64,000 bases of DNA from Toxonevra muliebris (Eukaryota; Arthropoda; Insecta; Diptera; Pallopteridae): the NCBI GenBank assembly GCA_963691655.1, contig OY829326.1, positions 72,161,235 to 72,225,234 of the forward strand. The letters run 5' to 3'. Below are positions 43,374-53,520 of the stretch, in pieces. The notes beneath the pieces were generated by a model. It was not told the origin of the DNA. It was given only the letters and a program-made list of their open reading frames with translations, and did no database searches. The position numbers were made by a program, and so were the translations under genes. Each line of letters begins with the position of its first letter. The stretch's first letter is position 1.

Positions 43374-44800
43374 TCTGCAGAAGGCACAATAATTATAGTA
43401 CAGTATACTTTGAGGCTGGTATATAAATATTATTATTATGCAATAATTATAATACAGCATACTTTCATAATTATAGTACATATACTTGTCAATAAGATTC
43501 ATAGACCAAAAGCATTGCATTCATCGTTGTAAAAATTATTTTTCGACATGATCTTAGTTTTTTCAGTACACTTTGAGGTTCGGAAATACGTCAGTACATA
43601 AGCAAGATTTTTAGTACACTTTCGTATAACAAATTCTTTTTATGTGATATTATTTCAAAGAAAAATATAACTGTGCTGCTTTTCTTATTTTGTTGTTATC
43701 GATAACACAGTGCAACACTGAAAATTTACAAGGGCTTAGGCCTATATACATAGTTGTTGGATTGGCAGTGAAAAATTTCATACACAATACGCAGAAAATA
43801 ATAATGTAAATAAAAAAAAAATTAATATACCACGTTCTTAAACGGAATAAAAAGTACAAAAATTTCTCCTAGCCCCTTAGAGATTTATAACCTCATACAG
43901 ATTGTCTCGAAAATTTGTAGTTGTGAATTTAGTCGGTATGATTATGAATTTACTTATATGATTTAAAACAAAAAACGTGGGTCACACTTTGGAAACGAAA
44001 TGGCAGATACCCAAGCCAGAAAAGGATGATCCAATTCAAACATTTCTCGGTTTAACAGATTTCTCTTGTTCAAATTTTATAGGGAACAATTTTTGGAACA
44101 TATTAACCCTCTATATAACTTAAGAGGGTTAGTACACCCTAAAAAAAAATCTTCTTAGACTTGATTTGAAATATTTAACGCATTTTCTGGTTTATTAACT
44201 TTTAGCAATTTGCACGGCAACACCCCCAAATGAACGACCAATTTCAAATACTTTTTTTTCACCTATAATAATTACGTATATTAAAATTTAAGTCACCGGG
44301 AAAACTCCTGCTATTTTATTTCTGTGGCACTTTTTTAAATTTTTTTTTTAAAGATTTTAAGAAATTATCAGCATATTCAATTCTTTTTCCCCCCTCCTAC
44401 ACATTTCGGTATTTTTAAGACCACCTGTCAAAATGTTCTGAAGCATAATGACTTTTAGAGATATACACGAAGAGTTGAAATAGGAGATAAATTCCATTAT
44501 TGGTATTCGATGTAAAGTTGGTTGCCTTTGTCAGGTTTGATCGTAAGAAGCAACCGTTGATTTTGGGCACTCTTCTGTCTACTTTCAAGCAAGTTTAACT
44601 TAATCAAGCTTGAAAAAGTGGAGAGCGGTTAACATCCAACCCCTTGCCCCCGATTACCCCTTTGGTCCTGATGCAATGTTGCAATCAATTATTGAAACTT
44701 TTTTCTTCGTACTCGTCTGATCTACAGGGTATCAATTTTATTGATTTTTTAAATTTATATAATTTATGGTAGTCTCTAGAAAAAGGTTCATTCAAATAGT
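43374..44800. other. Non-coding; no gene recognised
   Basis: Contains repeated AATTATAGTACA / CAGCATACTTTCATAA phrases at 43390-43490 and a small hairpin (AACCCTCT ... AGAGGGTT, 44105-44131). No protein family was recognised. Confidence 0.4.
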
Positions 44801-44801
44801 A

Positions 44802-46909
44802 CAGTATAATCTCGATAATCTGGACAATGAGAACCCAGGCAGTGTCCGAATTACCAAGATAAAAAAAAACCGAAAAAATGACTAGTTAGCTACTGTTTAT
44901 TGTATTTGATGTTTTTTTTTTTTAATGCAATTTTTTAACTTCGAAATTATTAGAAAATATTGTTAAAAGATATGTGTACTGAAAAAATCATTTTTGAGAT
45001 ATATATTCAATTCGTTTGGGTCTTTTTTCTATTTTAAGGAAACAATAAAAAAATCGCCAAAAATTTTGCCAACTTTAATTTGCTGATAAAATCACTAAAT
45101 GTTAATTTTTTTTATTTCTAACTTTACAGGATTTTCAGCAGTAATGTCTTGAACTAAAAGATAATACATTTATAACATATAGTGAAAGCAGTTATTTTTA
45201 TTAGGCCTGCAAATAGAAAAAGTAGTAATTTATTTTTGTATACAGAAAATTATCCGTTGTCAATGAAAATGGCAGAGGATGTTGAAGTTTATATCCTCTT
45301 CAAAACCATTTTTGATTTTTCTTCTTAGCTTATTTGGTTTTCGAGTAATTTAATTTTTCCTATAGGCTCCGCACTCAAAAAATCAAATAAACAAAAATGC
45401 GCGCCCATCCACAGTACATCCAAAGTACTAAATTTGCAATTTCTTAAATATTGAATATCTCGAAAATTATGACATATACAAAAAAATTACTTAAGACCTT
45501 TTTTTTTGTAGCAAGTATTTTTTGATATCTCCAACTGCTAACCAGTTATTTGTAAAAAAGGCTGATGTAAATCTTTATAATGACTGGACTAATATTTAAT
45601 GTACGTGTTAAACGCAGATATAGCTTGAGAGTTCAGACTTGGTTTTCATTTTCAGCATGATTGTGATTTTCTACATCGTCTTCTTCAATCTCATCATCAG
45701 TAAGTTCAGTGTCGTCATTCAACCACTCATCAATCTCATTATCATAATATACATCCGGAGATATTTCGACAAGTAGGTCAACTATTTCATAAGAGTTACT
45801 GGGGCGTAACATCGCAAGAGGCAGCTCATCATCTGAGTCCCATCCTACATCATAAAGAATTTTGTTAAAACATTTTTTAAGGATGCCTTCATTCACAATA
45901 TCCCAAGCATTTGATGCTAGAAAAGTAACGTCTTTTAAAGATAAGTTTTTTAAAGAATCCATTAAATTATATGTTGAACTGGACAAAAAAAGCGATAAAA
46001 AGATTTTACGATAGTTCATTTTTAAAATTCGAATAGCATTTTAGTCCATAGGTTGGTTAAGAGCCGTGGTGCTAGGTGGCAAAAACATGACGCATATGTT
46101 CTAATGATTGTGGATGGCATGTCGCATTGTCTAGCAGTAAAAGTGCTTTGGTTGGCAAATTATTTTCTTTTAAGTAGTGTCTTACTTGTTTTACAAATGA
46201 ATTTTGAAACCAGTTTTTAAATAGCAGCTCAATCATCCAAGCACTTTTGGTGTTAGCATATTCTAAAGGTAAGTTCACTTTTTTAAACGCCAGAAGGATT
46301 ATTCTCTCTTCACCTCCTGGTGCAGATTTCTCAGTACGTAATGCAAGTGTTTTTTCTGGCAGCTGCCACCAAAAAAGTGCAGTCTTATCCGCATTATAGA
46401 TTTAAGAAAATGTAATACCCATTTCTGTAATTTTTGCGCGCAACTTTTCAATAAAAGGTTGAACAGCAATGGGATCGTTAGATAGTTTCTCGACACATAT
46501 TTTGAGAAATTTTATTCCATATTGTGAGCGAAAATATTAAGCCATCCGTTTTAACTAATTATCTTTCAAATTAGACCACTAAATTTTATTCAATTTTCTA
46601 TTTCACAACTGCACCGGCAAATAACTCTTCTAACAATAACTGTTGTTACGTAAGCTAACATTATGTTTTTGTATACGAGAGAAAGAGAAAGCAACTAATT
46701 TTTCATGTGAATTCGTAATTTATGAAAACAAATATTCAAGTAGAAAGCGGGAAATTCCCGTCAAAAATAGCAGACAAAAGATAAATAAAAAAGAAGTGTT
46801 CGGATTATTGAAGTAAATAAAAAGCGTGGTGTCCGGATTACAGAGTCTACAATAGAAAGTAATTGAGTGTCCGGATTACCGCGCTGTCCGAATTATCGAG
46901 ATTGTACGG
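44802..46909 (-). mobile_element. pogo/Tigger-type DNA transposon, 2108 bp, TA duplication
   Basis: The left end CAGTATAATCTCGATAATC and the right end, reverse complemented CCGTACAATCTCGATAATTC, continue to GGACA and are flanked by TA (44800-44801 and 46910-46911). Subterminal TGTCCGGATTAC/GTGTCCGAATTACC motifs occur several times near both ends (44850, 46799, 46833, 46872), as repeated transposase-binding sites might. The transposase relic lies on the minus strand between them. Length and TIR sequence fit the Tigger branch of Tc1/mariner. Confidence 0.9.
45633..46530 (-). pseudogene. pogo/Tigger-like transposase relic (DDE_1 domain), N-terminus missing
   Basis: In order on the minus strand: EKLSNDPIAVQPFIEKLRAK, then NADKTALFWWQLPEKTLAL (first catalytic Asp, Tigger NADETxLFW motif), SAPGGEERIILLAF, NTKSAWMIELLFKNWF and LPTKALLLLDNATCHPQSLE (second Asp). 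Next come a gap and KDVTFLASNAWDIVNEGILK, ending in an acidic tail (DDELTDDEIEEDD) at 45633. The family normally has an HTH_psq/CENP-B DNA-binding domain upstream. Only about 380 bases remain before the TIR and I find no such domain, so it was deleted. The segment with the third catalytic Asp (QPMDQG) also appears lost between 46072 and 46019. Frameshifts separate blocks. Confidence 0.88.
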
Positions 46910-47095
46910 TATTCAGTTAACCCTGGATTGTATTGCTAACTTCCCCAACGCCTTCCGTTGCAAAATTGACTGCATAAAGGTATTTTAATTTTGAAGTCTG
47001 GAAAAAAGTTACCAGACTACTCGGGTTGCTGTATAAGAAAAGCAAAAAGGAATTTGAAAGTTTCAAACAACTGTGAATATCTCGAATATTAGGAC

Positions 47096-48149
47096 TAGTG
47101 TCCGACCGAATATTCGGTTTCGGCCAAAAATACGGTTTCGGCTAAGTTTCGGTTTCGGCAAAAAATATGGCCGAATATTTGGCCGAAACCGAAACTTTAT
47201 AAATTTTACTGTAAATTGCATTTCAGTACGGAAAGGACTGTTTTTATTTCAAGCATATAACATAAAGTTATTCAGTTTTGAATATTAAATAAAAATGTGA
47301 ATTTCATTTGTACCTATACTACAAAATGTACTTTTTTAGTGCCTTTAATATGTATTTTCTGTATTGTTAAAATAATATTTTTGTTATTTTATATATACAT
47401 ATATAAGTATGTATACTAGGGCGTACCAATTTGTATGGATGAATTTTTTTCGGAGTACCGACAGAAGAGTTCCATATTCTATGACAATAAAATGGAGCTT
47501 ACCCCCCGTAAAATTCGTAGAAGTTAAAGTAATATTAAATGTAACTATCGATTTTTATTCAAACAACTACAGTACTGAAACTTCTTCGAATTTTACCGGG
47601 GGTAGGATCCATTTTTTTGCCATACTTTCTTCGGCAAAGTTGATCAGAATCGAATATAGAATTTTTCTGTCAGCGTACTTATCAAAAAAAAAAAAAAAAT
47701 TGCTACGCCCGAATGTACATGGATTTTTTTTTTTAGTTTTAATTTAAAAAAAAAATTAAAATAATTTGAATTTTGTTTTTAACATATCTGTGGTCACAAG
47801 CAATAACAAATCAACTCGAGTTTTGTCGAATTCGAGTTATTATCATAATTTGAATCTTCATATCCGTTTTCATATTGTGTCAGAATTTTATGACTATCGG
47901 TTTAGTGGTTTACGAGATATTAGGGCGAAAAAATAGCACAACTCAACCTGATTACTCTTAGCATTTGAACCTTTGAAGTGCTCTCCTGTAAAATACAAAA
48001 AACATACTTATGCTTATGTTATGCCTTGTGACCACAGATATATACATATATATTAAAAAGTTTCGGTTTCGGTTTTGGCCGAATATTAGAAAAATGGCCG
48101 AAATTCGGTTTCGGTTTCGGCCGAAAAAGTCGGTTTCGGTCGGACACTA
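47096..48149. mobile_element. Non-autonomous hAT element, 1054 bp, perfect 8-bp TSD, nested insert
   Basis: ATTAGGAC flanks both ends exactly (47088-47095 and 48150-48157). The termini TAGTGTCCGACCGAA are identical over 15 bp. Subterminal regions on both sides are made of TTCGGTTTCGG / GGCCGAATATT repeats in inverted arrangement (47101-47200 and 48058-48140), a pattern seen at hAT ends where transposase binds repeated subterminal motifs. No transposase is present. Another inverted-repeat element (47419-47710) sits inside. Confidence 0.93.
47419..47710. mobile_element. Nested MITE with about 125-bp inverted arms inside the hAT element
   Basis: The left arm starts GGGCGTACCAATTT and the right arm, reverse complemented, GGGCGTAGCAATTT. 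Both contain CTGACAGAA-like / CCGACAGAAGAGTTC, AAATGGA(G/T)C(T/C)TACCCC and GTAAAATTCG(T/A)AGAAGTT at matching positions. The apex is near 47545-47570. A 112-codon open frame runs across it by chance of the palindrome and is not a gene. Target duplication is not clear (GTATAC / GTAC). Confidence 0.8.
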
Positions 48150-48157
48150 ATTAGGAC

Positions 48158-49911
48158 TGACCTGTGGTATTGACACATTTAGTTATAATGGGGAAAATAT
48201 CTATCTGCCCTACTAAATTAATTCGAAATTAATTTATCAAAGTATTTGTGTTTATTCACACCATAAATATAAATATTTATGCTATAATTCTTTCACCTAA
48301 AGTCTGTGATATTCAGATCCAAGATTGTAATGTGACAATTGCTTGGCAAAAAAAAACTTTATAATTTAACATCAGCAGAACCAAAGACACACCTACCTTA
48401 CTTACTTTTGATGCATTAAGTAACAACAATGAAAAATTTAATAAATAAAAAAGTTATAAATCTTTTCTGCTGCTAAAGTTGTAGATAAATGAAAATTATA
48501 GTAAAGTGTTGGCAAAACTGTCAACGATTGAGTTGTTGTACTTTAAGTAATAAAAAAAATGTCATCAAATGCACATATTGATGATTGTCAATAATAGAAG
48601 TAGAAGCAATTGTGGGTAAGGCCTAGTTCTTCTGCTTCTTCTTCTACTACTTCTGCAATCACTTATTCTTCTGTAATTATTGTGGCAACAAAAGCGAAAA
48701 ACACAGAGAGAACTCCTCAAGATGTTAGCTGCGTCGTACACAAATTGCATGAGACTCGCATATTAATTAGCACCTGCGAGCCATTGAGCCAGTGAGTCTC
48801 ATCAATTTTACTATGCAGTCTTTTAGTTTTAGGTTTTTCGTTTTCATTATTATTGTTGTTATGTATTATTGTAGCGCCTACACAGTGTACACTGTACAAT
48901 GTTGAACATGATGTGCTTCTTTTTGCTTCAATGTAAAATCGTTAAGATTCGTATGTGATGTCTAAGAGTTTCTTCATTGTTTCATATCATTGCTTTTTTT
49001 TTTTTTTAATTTTTCACGTCAGTTGACATCGTGAAAATGTTTGGAAAATATTAATTTTTTATTCGCGCACACTACGCGTACATATGTTTACATTTGTTAA
49101 ATCTTTGCACTTGCCAATTCTACATCACTCAAATAGTGACTGTCATATTTATTTTTATTTTGGTTTCACTTGGTTTATTTGTGTTTCTTGCAAAAATTTA
49201 TGTTATTTGTTCACTTGCCATCGACGTGTTTTGAAAATTTAATTAAGTTTTTGTATTTTGCTAAAAATATACAATATTTTCAGCTTTAAGTAAAGTGTAA
49301 TAAAAATTTCATAACAATGACATTTGTGCAATTTTCATATGGCCACACGCGTTTCTTTTGTTGCTTTGCCTTTTGACACTTATTCAATCAACTTCAAAAG
49401 TTGTGTGAATTTTTAATCCTTTTTTAAAAGCTTGAAAAAGTTTCCGCTTACTTGACCAATGCGTCGCTGACGCCTCCAACCAATACTTACCGCAATGCTG
49501 CGGTAAGTGTTTTTCACTTTTCCCCTTCACTTCCCATACCCTCAACCCTTTCAGCAAAAGTTAACAACGCGTAAACTTTAACGCCATATTGTTTTTTTTT
49601 TACGTGCTTTTTGTTTTTCGTATGAATTTTTTGATGAATTGCTTTCGCGTTAATGTTTTACATTTCTGCGCATTTTATTGTAATTATTTATAAGCATTCA
49701 TCCTTTTTCATTTACCTCTTCGCATATCCTTTTGTGAATATGTGTGCCTTTGATTAATTGCCGGCATTAGCATGTGAATTGTTGATTTTGTGCTGTGAAT
49801 GAATTGAAACGGGCGTTTCAAAGTGTGTTGACATCGCCTTGGGGAAACCTTGAAGGATTTTTGAAGGATCGAGAACTAAGGAGCATTACTTTTGTATTCA
49901 ATTTGATATAT
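48158..49911. other. Non-coding, AT-rich; microsatellites only
   Basis: A TTC/CTT/CTA triplet stretch lies at about 48628-48656. The small frames at 48565-48899 overlap on opposite strands and lack domains. Nothing else is supported. Confidence 0.45.
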
Positions 49912-50120
49912 GAGCCGTTGCGTGCAAAAGTGGTGTAAGTCAAAATCAGATTTTAGAAAATACATTGGTTTTGTAGAAGTGCTGCGTAAAATAGAGCTCT
50001 TATAAAATTTATTTTCCCAACTGTTTTGTAGGAAACTAAATGAGGCCGAAATATTGCCTGATGGTGAAAGTCCAAATAATGAAAAAAGCTGACTTACACC
50101 ACTTTTGCATGCAACGGCTC
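49912..50120. mobile_element. MITE, AGCCGTTGCGTG family, copy 2 (209 bp)
   Basis: The left end GAGCCGTTGCGTGCAAAAG and the right end, reverse complemented GAGCCGTTGCATGCAAAAG, continue into GTGGTGTAAGTC, about 31 bp with one mismatch. ATATAT flanks both ends (49906-49911 and 50121-50126). The interior aligns with 21149-21408 but lacks about 50 bases around CAGACAGCTTTATAG. TIRs are better preserved than in copy 1, so this is likely the younger insertion. Confidence 0.88.
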
Positions 50121-50344
50121 ATATATTTAGTTATGAAAAGAATGTTTACTTTCAAAATTAGTGGATGAATAAAGCTTTAGACTCCTTCTTTGATCCGCTA
50201 GTGTTCCTAATAAATCCATTAAAACTTAGAATTAGACACAATACGCTTGTTAATCATTTGAGGAAAAAAGCAGTATTATAGAAACAAACTAAAATAAGTC
50301 CCTTCTGCATTCATTACAGGATGTGATAACATAAATTAAGTAAT

Positions 50345-51105
50345 GCTGTTTAGGTTAGGTTAGGTTGGAGTGGCAGCCTTCTGCTTGAAAGCACACTTAA
50401 GCACATTTAGGCTCATTGTGATACCACAGTACGGCGCGACTCCCCCATTTAAGGAGTGGAGAACCATGAGGATTCCATAATAAATCTGGCTATGTCCTTA
50501 ATATTTATGGATGATAGCTCGGACAGACTAGTAAAGAAAGGTGAGCCCAGGAGTTTTAGTCTCCTCCTGGCCAGGGATGGGCATTCGCACATGAAATTGA
50601 GGACTGTTTCTTCCTCCTCCTCAGAGCCGCAGCCCCGACAGAAGTCATTGAATGGCAGTCCAAGTCTTGCAGCATGTCTCCCCATTATGCAGTGTCCCGT
50701 GAGCACCGAAGTCGTAATGATGATGGAGTTTCTGCTAAGGTTGAGTAGCTGTCTAGTTCGTCTATTGTCCAGTTACCTGAAATATCTATATGTCCAGGCA
50801 CCCAATATAGGTGGACCTGCGAGTGACTCGACAAAATGTTGAGTGAAGATCGGCAGTCGAGAACAAGCTTTGATGTAGTGAAAACACCGGCAAGGGACTT
50901 GATTGCTGCTTGGCTGTCCGTGTAGATGCAGATATTCTTATCGAATGAATCGTTGCGAATGAGCCACTTGGACGCTTGATAGATAGCCATTACTTCCGCC
51001 TGAAAGACGCTGCAATGGTCAGGAAGTCGGAAAGAGAGTCTGAGATCTAACTTACTAGAGAAGATGCCATAGCCGACTCTTTCCTCCGATTTGGATTGCT
51101 GTTTA
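50345..51105 (-). mobile_element. 5'-truncated RNase H-bearing LINE (I/LOA-like), 3' end
   Basis: Minus-strand coding begins SEERVGYGIFSSKLDLRL with VFQAEVMAIYQASKWL (RNase H first strand) and ICIYTDSQAAIKSLAG (catalytic TDSQAA). It continues VHLYWVPGHIDISGN (WVPGHxxxxGN) and breaks around 50690. A second frame resumes with LTGHCIMGRHAARLGL, FCRGCGSEEEEETV and NFMCECPSLARRRL (C-terminal Cys cluster), ending at 50449. The 3' UTR reads GTACTGTGGTATCACAATGA, AAGTGTGC and CTGCCACTCCAACC and ends in CCTAACCTAACCTAA. It is a different family from the LINE at 35033. No RT is left. Confidence 0.9.
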
Positions 51106-51354
51106 CTTCATTATAAAAGTTTTCGAGTTTATATTCTAAAAATTGCGAAAGAAAGTCCATGTGCTCTTCTTTTTTTTTTAATTTTTTATATTCTATTTTC
51201 AACGCACTTCTTTCGCTTTTTGTATGTCCACATCGCCTTATGTTAATTTATTTTACAATTCTAATTAGGAAAGAATAAACTATAAACTAGAATAAACTAT
51301 ACAATAAAAAATATACTAAATCAAACCAATTTTCGATGTATTTCACTAATTTAA
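51106..51354. other. No gene recognised
   Basis: AT-rich spacer between the LINE and the 170-bp satellite. Confidence 0.4.
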
Positions 51355-52200
51355 TTTTTTATATATAAATTATATATTGTGCCCTATTAATTTTTAATAT
51401 TAAAAATTCACCTTTCTCAATCTGTTTATACAAATAATAAGACAGCATACTTTCGAGGTGCAATTCACCATCCTTCCACTACCAACCACTAACCAACCAC
51501 CAACCACCACTAAATAAACTACACAAAATAATAAAAGTGCGGTATATTTTCAGGGTCCTATTATTGATATTAAAAAGTCGCATTTCTTAATCTGTTTGTA
51601 CTAATAATAAGACAACATACATTCGGTGAGCGATTCACTACCCTTCACCTAACCGTGCTAAACTTTAACATAACTGACACTATAATTACATACAAAACAA
51701 TAAATATTCGGTATACTTTTAGGGTACTACTATTTTCAATATTAAAAATCCACCTATCTTAATCAGTTTATTCTATTAACAAGTCAGCATACTTTCGCGG
51801 TGCAATTCACTAACCTTCACTTGTCGGTTTGAAACTTCAACATAACCACCACAATATTTACATACAAAATAACAAAAGTGTGATATACTTTCAGGGTCCA
51901 ATTTTTAATACTAAAAATTCACCATTCTTAATCTGTTTATACTAATAATAAGACAGCATACTTTCGTGGAGCGAGTCACCACCTTCCGATACGAAAGCTT
52001 ATTATAACTTGAAATATATTTACACACAAAACAATAAATGTGCGGTATACTTTTAGGGTCCTATTTTTAATATCAAAAATTCACCTTTTTTAATAAGTTT
52101 ATTCCAATAACAAAGCAGCATACTTTCGGGGTGCAATTCACCATCCTTCACTTGGCTGTACGAAAGTTTAACATAACCGCCACTACATTTATTTATTTAT
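51355..52200 (+). repeat. Satellite-like tandem repeat, about 170-bp unit, five copies
   Basis: CAGCATACTTTCG or a variant occurs at 51443, 51613, 51785, 51954 and 52116, giving periods of 170, 172, 169 and 162 bases. Each unit also carries TTAATCTGTTTATACTAATA upstream, GGTGCAATTCACCATCCTTC downstream, then CATACAAAACAATAA, GTGCGGTATAC and TTTTAGGGTCCTATTTT. Divergence between units is moderate (about 20-25 percent by eye). The first unit holds an extra CCAACCACTAACCAACCACC expansion. No coding potential. Confidence 0.93.
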
Positions 52201-52610
52201 TTATACACACACTTATAAACTCATACATACTAAGAAAACTTACATGACACCGACGTGACATTGGATTTTAATTTCAATCAATTCACTCTACTATAAATTT
52301 TGCTTCAACCGCGAGTAAAGATGTTATCACGTCAGTAAGTCAATATAAGGAAAATCATAATTTTTCTGGAAGAATGCTTTATTATTTTTACCATTTTTTC
52401 GTTTTTCGGTAAAAATTGTGATGAGCCTGAAGCGGAGCGTGGAGTTAAAGCTTAAGCGGCTTGGTTGTCTATGTTTAAGATTTTAAAATAAAATTTTGAG
52501 CTTTTTCGAAATCTGCCTTCAAAGATTGAGAAAATATAGAGCTGAAAAAGTTACAGAAAATGTTTAAAAAAAAAATTTTCGGCACAAATTTTTTTTTTTT
52601 TAAAGCCATT
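52201..52610. other. No gene recognised
   Basis: AT-rich with a T run just before the small MITE. Confidence 0.4.
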
Positions 52611-52724
52611 GGCACATAGTCATACTTCATCTAAACTATACTTTAATGTCATGCATTTCTTATATTTAGGATTAAAATATAGTTCAGTTAAAGTGCACTT
52701 TAAAATCGACCTTGACTATGCGCC
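52611..52724. mobile_element. Very short MITE or hairpin element, 114 bp
   Basis: The left end GGCACATAGTCATACT and the right end, reverse complemented GGCGCATAGTCAAGGTC, are imperfect inverted repeats. Inside, AAACTATACTTTAAT and, reversed, GAACTATATTTTAATCC also match, so nearly the whole sequence can fold. Target duplication is ambiguous. Confidence 0.6.
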
Positions 52725-53488
52725 ATAAAATTTTTTTTTTTAATATCAAAAACTAAAAATATTGCGTTCATGGACTTTGAGTTTGAAGTTAACCCCTCAT
52801 TCATTTCAAAATTTAATTTGGCGGCATTCAAAATCTGAGCGCTCATGTTCTTATAATGCCAATAACTTAGCCACTGAGATTGATATGAAGCTGGGATGGC
52901 AAAGACTGTACTTTTCTTTATTAGTATCATCCAAAACCTCAAAATCGACTTCTTGACCCATAAATTCCCTTTTCGTAATCCTGCCTAAGAAAAGATAGTT
53001 TCGACCCTATAGGTACCAATTGCTGTAATTCCAATAAAACAGCTGAACCTAGAAAAGTGTCCATACACTTTTTTACTTCTCTTGAGCTAGCTAAGGAAAA
53101 TGTTTTAAAAAAATTATGTACGCACTACTGAATCACCTTGTATATGTATATCATAGGTCATAGAAAATTTTTTTTCGGAAACAATAACATTCCCTTTACG
53201 AAGTTCTTTTCTAAATTCGTCCCCCATATACTGCATTAATCACATAATGACTATGGAAGGGGATTGAACTCCAATACTAAATAGTTCAAAACACGTGCTA
53301 AAACTTAAAGAGTGTAACTGAAGAGGCACTTGAGAGCTCACTGCAAGGTTCATGCCAGACTTTGATCTTTTAAGGACTACTGGTGCCAGAGAATCGCGTC
53401 TATATAAGTGGCGCCGATCTTGCAGATGATCCACGTCATGGTAGATTAATATTGCTACCTGCAGGTGCCAGCAAGCTTAATTCAAAAA
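52725..53488. other. No gene recognised
   Basis: Overlapping frames near 52700-52956 lie on opposite strands. The frame at 53240-53434 (minus) might be a decayed LINE 3' region, given the tail-like motif just beyond, but no conserved domain is visible. Confidence 0.35.
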
Positions 53489-53520
53489 GGACCACTGTGA
53501 TACCATGTAAAAAGGACCTA
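53489..53520 (-). repeat. LINE/SINE 3'-tail-like fragment
   Basis: On the minus strand, TGGTATCACAGTGGTCC closely resembles the TGGTATCACAATGGGCC tail shared by the family 1 SINE and the LINE at 50345. The surrounding sequence differs, so it is probably the remnant of a third, related retroposon. Confidence 0.5.
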
